Assembly: GCF_014649015.1 (NCBI RefSeq) | Contig: NZ_BMSF01000010.1 | Coordinates: 124,001 to 188,000, forward strand | DNA: 64,000 nucleotides | DNA from: Streptomyces narbonensis | GTDB lineage: Bacteria > Actinomycetota > Actinomycetes > Streptomycetales > Streptomycetaceae | Direction: 5' to 3' | Part shown: piece after piece, positions 40,054 to 48,156 of the stretch | How positions within the stretch are numbered: the stretch's first letter is position 1 | Layout of the letters: the number at the start of each line of letters is the position of its first letter | Position numbers and translations under genes: made by a program | Notes under the pieces: model-generated | The model's input: the letters and a program-made list of their open reading frames with translations, nothing else | The model's database searches: none | Told to the model about the DNA's origin: nothing

Positions 40054-41619
40054 TTACTTGACGTTGATCGCCGTCCAGGCCTTCGCCACCGCCGTGTACT
40101 CCGGGCTGTTCGCGCCGTAGAGGTCGGTGGCCGCCGAGAGGGTGGCCGTGCGGGCGCCGGCGTAGGTCGTGGAGGAGGTCATGTAGGTGGAGAGGGCCTT
40201 GTACCAGATCTTGTAGGCCTTCGTGCGGCCGATGCCCGTGAGGGTGGAGCCGTCGTAGGTGGCGGAGTTGTAGGTGACTCCGTTGAGCGTCTTCGTGCCG
40301 CTGCCCTCGGACAGCAGGTAGAAGAAGTGGTTCGCCGGGCCCGAGGAGTGGTGGACGTCGAGGCGGGCGACCTTGGTGGACCAGTAGTCGGCGGAGCTGC
40401 CGTCCCTGCTGGGCGTGTCCATGTAGCGGAGCGGGGTGCCGTTGCCGCGGATGTCGATCTTCTCGCCGATGAGGTAGTCGCCCGCGTCGGTGGCGTTCGC
40501 CGCGTAGAACTCGACCGCGGTGCCCAGGATGTCCGAGGTGGCTTCGTTGAGGCCGCCCGACTCCTTGCTGTAGCGCAGGCCCGCGGTGGCGGCCGTCAGG
40601 CCGTGGGTCATCTCGTGGCCCGCGACGTCGAGGGACGTGAGCGGCTTCGCGTTGCCCGCGCCGTCTCCGTACGTCATGCAGAAGCAGGAGTCCGACCAGA
40701 AGGCGTTGACGTACGCGTTGCCGTAGTGGACGCGCGAGTAGGCCGCGACGCCGTCGCCTCGGATGCCGTTGCGGCCGAGTTCGTTCTTGTAGAAGTCCCA
40801 GGTGACGGCCGCGCCGTAGTGGGCGTCCGCGGCGGCGGTCTCGCGGTTCGACGCCAGGCCGTTGCCCCAGGTGTCCGTGCTGTTGGTGAAGAGGGAGCCG
40901 GTGCCGTTCGTGCCGCCGTTCAGGTCGTACGTCTTGTGGCCGCCCCGGGCCGCGTCCGTGAGGGTGTAGCCGGGGGTCGTTCCCAGCGTGACCTGGCCGC
41001 TGTACTGGGTGTTGCCCGTGCCCGTCTCGATGGCTTCGTAGGCGTAGAGCTCCTTGCCGGTGCTCGCGTCGGTGATCACGTGGCGCTCGCTCGGCGTGCC
41101 GTCGTGCTGGACGCCCGTCACGACCGTCTCCCAGGCCAGCGTCGGCTTGCCCGTCGCCGCCCAGATCACCTTGCGGGCCGTGCTCCGCGCGGTCGCCGCC
41201 GGGGCCTCGGCCTCCGTCGTCGGGACCGATATGCGGGCGCCGGTCGCCTTCGTCGTCGCGCGGGCGCCGTTCTTCTTCTGGTGCACGACCAGGTCGCCGC
41301 CGAGAACCGGCAGGCCTTCGTAGGTGCGCTCGTAGCGCGTGTGCACGGTGCCGTCGGCGTCCTTGACGACGTCCCTGACGAGCAGCTTCTCCTGGCCGGA
41401 GAGGCCGATCGCCCTGGCGGTCGCGGCGGCTCCCGCCTGCGCCTCCTGGACGGCCGCCGCGCGCTGCGGGCCGGTGAGGACGAGCGCGGTGGCGCCCGCC
41501 TCCCGCTGGGCGTCCGCGTTGGCGGATCCGGTCTGGACTCCGACGACGATCATGGCCGCCGAGGCGATGAGGGCGGTCGAGAGGGCTGTGCGGCGGTGCG
41601 AGGACTGCTGGCGGATCAC
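40054..41619 (-). CDS. Secreted M4 (thermolysin-like) neutral metalloprotease
   Basis: A 521-residue secreted zinc protease precursor. GTG 41619 with GAAGGAG upstream starts a signal peptide (HRRTALSTALIASAAMIVVG, cleavage near residue 36). An FTP/PepSY propeptide (about 40-200) precedes the mature M4 domain. The zinc site is HEMTH (335-339) plus E359 in GGLNEATSDI, and the C-terminal histidine region VHHSSGPANHFFYLLSEG is normal. It degrades extracellular protein. It is convergent with the AAA+ gene. Confidence 0.95.
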   Translation of the reverse strand: MIRQQSSHRRTALSTALIASAAMIVVGVQTGSANADAQREAGATALVLTGPQRAAAVQEAQAGAAATARAIGLSGQEKLLVRDVVKDADGTVHTRYERTYEGLPVLGGDLVVHQKKNGARATTKATGARISVPTTEAEAPAATARSTARKVIWAATGKPTLAWETVVTGVQHDGTPSERHVITDASTGKELYAYEAIETGTGNTQYSGQVTLGTTPGYTLTDAARGGHKTYDLNGGTNGTGSLFTNSTDTWGNGLASNRETAAADAHYGAAVTWDFYKNELGRNGIRGDGVAAYSRVHYGNAYVNAFWSDSCFCMTYGDGAGNAKPLTSLDVAGHEMTHGLTAATAGLRYSKESGGLNEATSDILGTAVEFYAANATDAGDYLIGEKIDIRGNGTPLRYMDTPSRDGSSADYWSTKVARLDVHHSSGPANHFFYLLSEGSGTKTLNGVTYNSATYDGSTLTGIGRTKAYKIWYKALSTYMTSSTTYAGARTATLSAATDLYGANSPEYTAVAKAWTAINVK

Positions 41620-41838
41620 GCGGGCTCCTTCGCTGAAGCACGTGGGGGTCGTGGGGGGGGTGGCGCGGCTGTGAGCGTGCCAGCGAAGAAGGATCTTTGG
41701 CAGGTCTACGACAAGGATTTGACCATTTGTTGTCCGAAGGTCGGTCACTCCTGTCCGGAGTGCGGGGAGTTGGTCCGTGTGGATCGGCGCACAGGGCAGC
41801 GAGAAGCCCCCGGATCTTCCGGGGGCTTCTCGCTGTTC

Positions 41839-42792
41839 TCAGGCCGGGCGTTTGCGGGTCGCCTTCTTTGCCTGGGTCGTCTTCTTTGTTGCTGTTGTCT
41901 TTTTTGCCGTTGTTGTTTTCTTTGCCGGGGCTGTTTTCTTTGTTGTTGTTTTCTTTGCTGCCGCCTTCTTCGCCCTCGGCTTCAGCTCCGTCACCTCCGC
42001 GCCCTCCCCCCGCGCCTCCTTCGCCGCCCGCACGCTGCTCTCCAGTGCCGCCATCAGGTCGATGACCTGGCCGCCTCCGCCCTCCTCGCCCGGAGTCGGG
42101 GGTGCCACCGCCTCGCCGCCCTCCGCCTTGGCCGCGATCATCTCCTCCACCGCCGTGCGGTAGTCGTCGTGGAGGGTGCCGATGTCGACCTCGCCCAGGG
42201 TGGCCATCAGCGCGTCCGCCAGGTCCAGTTCGGCCTCCCGTACCGTCACCGGCGTCTCCGGGGCCACGCCCTCCGGCGCCCGGATCTCGTCCGGCCAGAG
42301 GAGGCCGTGCATCGCGATCACCTCGTCCACGACCCGCAGCATCCCGAGCCGCTCCCGGCCCCGCAGCGCGAACTTCGCCACCGCCACCTTGTCGCTGCGC
42401 TTGAGCGCCTCCCGCAGCAGCGTGTACGGCTTGGCCGCCGGCACTCCGTTCGCCGAGAGGTAGTACGCCGCCTCCATCTGGAGCGGGTCGATCTCCCCGG
42501 CCGGCACGAAGGCCACGATCTCGATCGTCTTCGCCGTCGGGAGCGGCAGCGCGGCCAGGTCCTCGTCGGTGATCGGGATCATGGTCCCGTCGGCCTCCTC
42601 GTACGCCTTGCCGATGTCCGCCGCGGCGACCTCCTCGCCGTCGAGCTCGCACACCTTCTTGTAGCGGATCCGGCCGCCGTCCTCGGTGTGGATCTGCCGG
42701 AACGAGACGGACCGGCTCTCGGTGGCGTTCACCAGCTTGATCGGGATGCTGACCAGCCCGAAGGAAATGGCGCCGTTCCAGATGGATCGCAC
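41839..42792 (-). CDS. ku: Ku protein for non-homologous end joining
   Basis: A 317-residue bacterial Ku, which encircles DNA ends and recruits LigD. The GTG start with AGAGGAG begins MRSIWNGAISFGLVSIPIKL, followed by the Ku core (RQIHTEDGGRIRYKKVCE, EIVAFVPAGEIDPLQMEAAYYL, LDLADALMATL). The C-terminal 60 residues are a Lys/Ala/Thr-rich tail, as in other actinobacterial Ku proteins, but encoded here with many AAA and ACA codons unlike the rest of the gene. It is divergent from the LigD-type genes across a 51-bp gap. Confidence 0.95.
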   Translation of the reverse strand: MRSIWNGAISFGLVSIPIKLVNATESRSVSFRQIHTEDGGRIRYKKVCELDGEEVAAADIGKAYEEADGTMIPITDEDLAALPLPTAKTIEIVAFVPAGEIDPLQMEAAYYLSANGVPAAKPYTLLREALKRSDKVAVAKFALRGRERLGMLRVVDEVIAMHGLLWPDEIRAPEGVAPETPVTVREAELDLADALMATLGEVDIGTLHDDYRTAVEEMIAAKAEGGEAVAPPTPGEEGGGGQVIDLMAALESSVRAAKEARGEGAEVTELKPRAKKAAAKKTTTKKTAPAKKTTTAKKTTATKKTTQAKKATRKRPA

Positions 42793-42843
42793 GGTTCTCC
42801 TCTTTCGCGGAGGAATGCCGGGAAAACGTGGGATTCTCATCGT

Positions 42844-43740
42844 ATGACGCCCATCACAGAGGTGGAGGGGCGGCGCCTGGCGCTCAGCAACCTGGACAAG
42901 GTGCTCCACCCGCTCACCGGGACAACCAAGGGCGAGATGCTGCACTACTACGCCACCGTCGGGGCCGCGATCCTGCCGCATCTGCGCGATCGACCCGTCT
43001 CCTTCCTGCGCTATCCCGACGGGCCGGACGGGCAGCTCTTCTTCACCAAGAATCCCCCGCCCGGCACACCCTCCTGGGTGAGGACCACCCCCGTACCCCG
43101 CTCCGAGGACCCGCGGGCCCGGCAGGTGGTGATCGAGGAGCTCGCCTCGCTGATGTGGGCCGCGAACCTCGTCGTCGAGTTCCACACGCCCCAGTGGCGG
43201 GCCTCCTCCCCCGCCGTCGCCGACCGGCTCGTGTTCGACCTCGACCCCGGGCCGCCCGCCACGGTCGTCGACTGCTGCCGGGTCGCCCTGCACCTGCGCG
43301 AGCGGCTCGCCGCCGACGGTCTGGAGGCCTTCGCCAAGACCTCCGGCTCCAAGGGGCTCCACCTGCTGGTCCCGCTCACCCCGACGCCCTCCGGACAGGT
43401 CTCCGCCTACGCGAAAGAGCTCGCCGTCGAGGCAGAGGCGGAGCTGCCGCGGCTCGTCGTGCACCGGATGGCCCGCGCCCTGCGCCCCGGCAAGGTCTTC
43501 GTCGACCACAGCCAGAACGCCGCCGCCAAGACCACCGCCACCCCCTACACCCTGCGGGCCCGCGCCCTGCCCGCCGTCTCGGCGCCCGTCACCTGGGAGG
43601 AGGTCGCGGACGGCGCCGGGCCCGCGGCCGATCCGGAAGAGCTCGTCTTTCTCATGGACGACATCACGCCACGTCTGGAGCGGTACGGGGACCTCCTGGC
43701 GCCCCTTTTCGCGCCCGAGCGCGCCGGGGGGCTGCCGTGA
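42844..43740 (+). CDS. LigD-type DNA polymerase/primase domain protein
   Basis: A 298-residue stand-alone LigD polymerase (archaeo-eukaryotic primase fold), which fills or extends broken ends with nucleotides during NHEJ. Motifs are NLDKVLHP at the N terminus, the catalytic Asp pair in RLVFDLDPGPPA, and KTSGSKGLHLLVPL and KVFVDHSQNAAAKTT. In many bacteria this domain is fused to the ligase; here it is separate. The ATG lies in the short divergent gap with Ku. Its stop overlaps the ligase start (GTGA). Confidence 0.94.
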   Translation: MTPITEVEGRRLALSNLDKVLHPLTGTTKGEMLHYYATVGAAILPHLRDRPVSFLRYPDGPDGQLFFTKNPPPGTPSWVRTTPVPRSEDPRARQVVIEELASLMWAANLVVEFHTPQWRASSPAVADRLVFDLDPGPPATVVDCCRVALHLRERLAADGLEAFAKTSGSKGLHLLVPLTPTPSGQVSAYAKELAVEAEAELPRLVVHRMARALRPGKVFVDHSQNAAAKTTATPYTLRARALPAVSAPVTWEEVADGAGPAADPEELVFLMDDITPRLERYGDLLAPLFAPERAGGLP

Positions 43741-44642
43741 AGGGGCGTGCGGGGCCGGCGGTGGCGCTGTTGCCGCCCGTCGACGTCATGCGGCCGCGGG
43801 CCGCCGACGAGATCCCCGGGCAGGCGGAGCCGCCGCGGGAGCTCCAGTACTCCCTCAAGCTGGACGGGTTCCGCGCGCTCGCCTTCGTCCTCGACGACGG
43901 GAAGGTCGTCCTCCAGTCCCGCTCGCGCCGCGACCTCGCTCCCGAGTTCCCCGAGATCGCCGCTCACCTGCGCGATCAGCTGCCGCCCGGGACCGTGCTC
44001 GACGGCGAGCTGTGCGCCTACCGGGACGGGCGGCTCAGCTTCACCGACCTGCTCCGCTCACACGGCGACCGCGTACGGACCGGGGTGCCCGTCTCGTACA
44101 TCGCCTTCGACCTCCTCGCCGTGCCGGGGCGGGACGTGCGCGCGCTGCCCCTCCGCGACCGGTGGGAGCTGCTCGGAGTGGCCCTCCGGGAGGCGCAACC
44201 TCCACTTCAGCGCGTCCTCGCCACCCTGGACGAGGAGACCGCCCGGGGCTGGTTCCGCGACCTGCGGGCCGCCGGCGTCGAGGGGATCGTGGCGAAGTCG
44301 CTCGGCTCGGCCTATCGGGCCGGCGGCACCTGGGCCTGGCGCAAGATCCGGCACGCCGATACGAGCGACGGCACGCTCCTCGCGGTGACCGGCCCGCCCG
44401 AGCGGCCCCGTGACCTGCTCGTACGGCTCCCCGACGGCCGTACGGTGACGACCTCGCCCCGGCTGACCCCGGCACAGTCCCGACAGGTCGGCGCACTGGT
44501 CGCCGACCGCGCCGGCCCCCTCGCCGAGGACCCCGAGCACGGCCCGGTGCGGTGGGTGGACCCGCCCCTGCCCGTCGAGCTCCGCCGGCTCGCGGGACGG
44601 CACGAGAACGTGGCGTTCGTCCGCGTCCGGTCGGAGGGGTGA
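43737..44642 (+). CDS. ATP-dependent DNA ligase, LigD type
   Basis: A 301-residue ATP-dependent ligase that seals ends in NHEJ. The nucleophilic lysine is in motif I, YSLKLDGFRA, and the motifs DGELCAYRDGRLSFTDL (III), YIAFDLLAV (IIIa), GVEGIVAKSLGSAY (IV) and WRKIRHAD (V) follow, then an OB fold. GTG 43737 overlaps the polymerase stop by four bases. Motif I has KLDG where most LigD ligases have K-W/Y-DG-Y/F. Confidence 0.93.
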   Translation: MKGRAGPAVALLPPVDVMRPRAADEIPGQAEPPRELQYSLKLDGFRALAFVLDDGKVVLQSRSRRDLAPEFPEIAAHLRDQLPPGTVLDGELCAYRDGRLSFTDLLRSHGDRVRTGVPVSYIAFDLLAVPGRDVRALPLRDRWELLGVALREAQPPLQRVLATLDEETARGWFRDLRAAGVEGIVAKSLGSAYRAGGTWAWRKIRHADTSDGTLLAVTGPPERPRDLLVRLPDGRTVTTSPRLTPAQSRQVGALVADRAGPLAEDPEHGPVRWVDPPLPVELRRLAGRHENVAFVRVRSEG

Positions 44643-44830
44643 CGGGTGGGAAGCGACGGGCATCCGGGTCGCCACCCAGAGCAACCACCCTGCTCCGCCC
44701 CGTACATGGCGGAAAGAGGCCGCAACCAGGCCTCCGCGCGCGGCTGGTGGCGTCGGCACGGCGTTCTTCCCCTTCTTGTGGTGCACACTTGCTCACTGGT
44801 ACAGCGCTCACGGGGGAAGGTGGCCTGGCA

Positions 44831-46999
44831 ATGCTGACGGGGATCGAGGAGGTCGACTGGGCCTCGCTGGGGCACGCCTACGGCCCCGCGGACGACGTGC
44901 CGGCACTGCTGCGCGGACTCGCCTCCGCCGATCCCGCCGAGCGCGAGACCGCCCTCGACGGCATGTACGGCGCCGTGCACCACCAGGGTGACGTCTACGA
45001 CTCCACGCTCGCCTGCATTCCCTTCCTCATAGAGCTCGTCGCCGACCCCTCCGTCCAGGACCGGGGCGGCATCGTCGAGCTGCTCACCAGCATCGGCGGG
45101 ATCGAGCTGGACGACGACGAGGAACTGGACGAATTCGACCCGGACGACGAGGAGTTCATACCCGCCGCCAACTACGCGATGGCCGCGGCCGCCATCGCCG
45201 CCGGCGCCGACGTGTTCCTCGGGCTCGTCGGGGACCCCGACCCCGAGGTGCGGCTCGCCGCGCCCTGCGCGCTCGCCTCGCTGCACCCCGAGCCCGCCCA
45301 CGTCCTGACCCTCCTGCGGGAGCGGCTCACCGTCGAGCGGGACACCGAGGTGCGGCTCGCCCTCGTGTCCTCCGTCGGGCGGATCGCCCTGCGGCACGCC
45401 TCGCTGCGCGCCGAGACCGTCGAGTGGCTCGACTGGCTCGCCCGCGCCGCGCAGGACCCCGGGCTCCGCCTCGCGTCCCTCGCCCAGCTCGCCCGCTGCG
45501 CGCCGAGCGAGATCCCGGACGACATCGTGCCGTGGGTGACGGAGCTCCTGGAGGAGATCCGGACCCTCTCCCTCCCGAAGGAGAGAGGGAGAGGGGATGC
45601 CGGTCGGGACGGTGACGGGGCCGGAGGCGCGGGCGGGGGCTGCGCCGGGGCCGACGGCGGGTGGCCCGGTGTGCCCACGCTCGCCGGGCAGGTCCGAGAG
45701 ATCCTGGAGGAGCACGTGGCGGGACGGCCCGCCCCCTGGACCGAGGAGCTGCTCCGGACCCTGCACGCCGCGCTCGACGACCGCGTCGACGACCGGATCG
45801 CGCTGATCCTGGCCCAGCTGCGCAGCCCCGACCGGTGGCAGCGGTCCGACGCGATCTGGCTGTGCGGCGGCCTGATCCGGGTGTGGCGCGGGCGGTACGA
45901 GGAGATCGTCCGGCTCGTCGGCGCGCAGCTCCACGATCCGGAGCCGCGCCTCCGCGAGGCCGCCACCTCGTTCCTGGAGCGGCTCTTCGAGCTGGGCGGG
46001 CCCGCCGCCGACTCGCTCGTGATCCGGCTGGCGGGCGACCCGGGACTGCACGGCTCCTCGCGGGACGGCTCCTGCGGGCTCGTCGGGCGCTCCGGGCGGG
46101 ACGGGGCGCTCCTCGCGCTGGCCCGCGCCGGGGACACCCGCGCGGTTCCCCTGCTCGCGCGCGCTCTGGAGGAGCCCGACGTGCGGCGCGAGCTCCTGTA
46201 CGCCATGGACGGCCTCGGGCCGGCCGCCGCGGGCCTCGCCCCGCTCCTGCGGCGCCGGCTCGCCGAGGTCGAGCTCGACGAGGGGCTCTTCGACCGTGCG
46301 GCGCCCTTGCTGTACGCCCTCGCGGCCGTACGCGGCGGGCAGGCCGTCCCCGAGGTGCTGCGGGTGCTGCGCGGTGCGCCGGAGCACCGGCGCGACTGGG
46401 TGCGGGAGGCGGCCCTGCGGACCCTCGCGGCCTTCGGCCCCGCCGCCCGGAAGGCCGTACCGGAACTGCGCGGGCTGCTGACCGCCGACTCGGCCGCGGT
46501 CTCCTCGGCAGCGGCGCGGGCCCTGTGGGCCGCCGAGGGCGACCGGGGGGACGTCCTGCCGGCCCTGGAGCGGTGGCTGCGGCCGGGCTCCTCGGCCCCG
46601 GAGTGGTGTTGCGCGGCGCTGGCCCTGGGGGCGATCGGCCCCGCCGCGGCCGGTGCGGCGGCCGCGCTCCGGCCCGGTCTCGCCTCGCGGGACCTGTGGG
46701 TGCGGGTCCGCAGCGCCTCGGCCCTGTGGCGGGTCTCCGGCCGCGCCGACCAGGCGCTCCCGGTGCTGCTCGCGGCCTGGGAGGAGAACCGGCACGCGCG
46801 CGTGGACATCGCGGAGTGTCTGGCGGAGATGGGCCCGGCGGCGTCGGAGGCCCAGCTCACGATCCTCACCGAGCTCACCCGCAGAGGCCGTCACAACGCC
46901 CGCGAGGGCGGCTCGGGCAGCCACGACATCCACCAGGACGAGAAGCTCCTGACCTTGTGCAGGGCGGCTCTGGCGCGGATGGAGCGAGGCGCTTTCTAG
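44831..46999 (+). CDS. HEAT-repeat (armadillo-like) protein
   Basis: A 722-residue soluble protein made almost entirely of helical HEAT-type repeats (for example DPDPEVRLAAPCALASL, ERDTEVRLALVSSVGRIAL, DPEPRLREAATSFLERL, GPAARKAVPELRGLL). An acidic patch (DDDEELDEFDPDDEEF, about residues 97-113) and a Gly-rich insertion at about residues 255-285 (GDGAGGAGGGCAGADGG) interrupt the array. No enzymatic motif is visible. Such proteins act as binding scaffolds. ATG 44831 has GGGGGAAGG upstream. Its partner is unknown. Confidence 0.85.
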   Translation: MLTGIEEVDWASLGHAYGPADDVPALLRGLASADPAERETALDGMYGAVHHQGDVYDSTLACIPFLIELVADPSVQDRGGIVELLTSIGGIELDDDEELDEFDPDDEEFIPAANYAMAAAAIAAGADVFLGLVGDPDPEVRLAAPCALASLHPEPAHVLTLLRERLTVERDTEVRLALVSSVGRIALRHASLRAETVEWLDWLARAAQDPGLRLASLAQLARCAPSEIPDDIVPWVTELLEEIRTLSLPKERGRGDAGRDGDGAGGAGGGCAGADGGWPGVPTLAGQVREILEEHVAGRPAPWTEELLRTLHAALDDRVDDRIALILAQLRSPDRWQRSDAIWLCGGLIRVWRGRYEEIVRLVGAQLHDPEPRLREAATSFLERLFELGGPAADSLVIRLAGDPGLHGSSRDGSCGLVGRSGRDGALLALARAGDTRAVPLLARALEEPDVRRELLYAMDGLGPAAAGLAPLLRRRLAEVELDEGLFDRAAPLLYALAAVRGGQAVPEVLRVLRGAPEHRRDWVREAALRTLAAFGPAARKAVPELRGLLTADSAAVSSAAARALWAAEGDRGDVLPALERWLRPGSSAPEWCCAALALGAIGPAAAGAAAALRPGLASRDLWVRVRSASALWRVSGRADQALPVLLAAWEENRHARVDIAECLAEMGPAASEAQLTILTELTRRGRHNAREGGSGSHDIHQDEKLLTLCRAALARMERGAF

Positions 47000-47210
47000 A
47001 ACGTCCTCCGGATTTCCGGAACGGCCGGGGCTCACGGAGCGTCCGGGGTTTCTGGAACGTCCGCTGGGTCTTTGGTACGCCCGCAGGGGATTCTGGAAGG
47101 TCAGCAGGGGGTTTCTGCAAGGTCGGCAGAGGATCTCTGGAACGTCCGTAGGCGATTTCTCGGGACGTCCGGCAGGTTTTCCGGAAGGTCCGGGAGGTCT
47201 CGGGGGCCCT
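46993..47210. repeat. Degenerate ~21-bp repeat array
   Basis: About ten imperfect units of TTTCTGGAACGTCCG-type sequence, spaced 18-22 bp (starts near 46993, 47013, 47031, 47049, 47070, 47090, 47112, 47134, 47156, 47178), fill the gap between the HEAT gene and the lipoprotein operon. The first unit includes the HEAT stop. The 21-bp period equals seven codons, and on the minus strand it can be read as a heptapeptide repeat, but no good start or downstream gene supports coding. Confidence 0.8.
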
Positions 47211-47358
47211 GCGGGTCCGAGGCGCCGGGGTCACTCAGCGGGTGAACAAAACGGGCGTCCCGTTGAATAGGGTCTGTGCGGAGTCCCTGCCGACCCGTCG
47301 GACCGGACAGACCGGTCGGAACCGCCCCGCCGTACCGCCGCCCGCCCCGAGGAGCCGT

Positions 47359-48156
47359 GTGAGACCGCACCACGTGCAGCTCGTCGCCGCCCTCGGCCTG
47401 CTGTGCGCCCTCCTCCTCACGGGCTGCGGCAGCGGCGAGGGCGGGCTCAAGAGCGCGGGGCCCACGTCCACCGCCGTCGGGCCCGTACGGCTCTGGCCCG
47501 AGCTGCCGCCCGCCACCGACCCGCCGATCGACTACGGCGAGTCGGACACCCAGCGCGTCCCGGGCGTGAAGGTGCCGGACAACGACGTCCACTCCGTCAC
47601 CCCCGCCGCCGTCGTCCTCGCCGAGGTGCGCGCGCACCCCGACACGTACTCCGGCGCCGACGGCCTGTACGAGGAGACCGCCCGGGCGATCGAGGCCTGC
47701 GGCACGAAGCCCGCCGGGTGCCCCGTCCTGCAGCCGTACTACCGCGACCTCACCGGCAACGGCCGGGACGAGCTGATCGTCGGGATCCGGATGCCCGACC
47801 AGCAGGTCGGGGTGCGCGTCTACCTCGCCGAGAACGGCGGGCTCACCCGGATCATGTCCACCGTCGACCAGGTCATCAGCGTGGAGCTGGCCGGCCGGGA
47901 CCTGATCATGCGGGTGAGCTCGGCCGGCATCCCCGGGTACGAGTACCGCACCGCCTGGTCCTGGGACGAGCAGCAGCACAGCATGCTGCCCACCCGGGAC
48001 GAGATCATCCGGGTGAAGCCGCCCGGCACAGGGGCGGCGTCCCCCGTGCCGCCCGCACCCCGCCTGGTGAGCCCGACGCCCACGCCCGCGTCGGGGGCCG
48101 TGCCACCCGTCCCCGCACCCACCCCCGCCCCGCTCTCCCTGGAGCCCGGCCTGTGA
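47359..48156 (+). CDS. Secreted lipoprotein, CseA-like position
   Basis: A 265-residue lipoprotein. GTG 47359, with GGAGCC before it, opens a signal peptide whose lipobox is LLLTGC (Cys at about residue 23). The extracellular domain has YYRDLTGNGRDELIVGIRM and VYLAENGGL, resembling calcium-loop/VCBS-like DxNxD motifs, and a Pro-rich C-terminal tail. It is coupled to a sensor kinase (GTGA overlap), much as CseA precedes the CseB/CseC system. It may tune that kinase outside the membrane. Confidence 0.85.
   Translation: MRPHHVQLVAALGLLCALLLTGCGSGEGGLKSAGPTSTAVGPVRLWPELPPATDPPIDYGESDTQRVPGVKVPDNDVHSVTPAAVVLAEVRAHPDTYSGADGLYEETARAIEACGTKPAGCPVLQPYYRDLTGNGRDELIVGIRMPDQQVGVRVYLAENGGLTRIMSTVDQVISVELAGRDLIMRVSSAGIPGYEYRTAWSWDEQQHSMLPTRDEIIRVKPPGTGAASPVPPAPRLVSPTPTPASGAVPPVPAPTPAPLSLEPGL

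Noticed and set aside
40007..42652. An 881-codon minus-strand frame overlapping the M4 protease and ku
   Set aside because: It is the third-position shadow of the two genes, with biased Arg/Gly/Pro composition.
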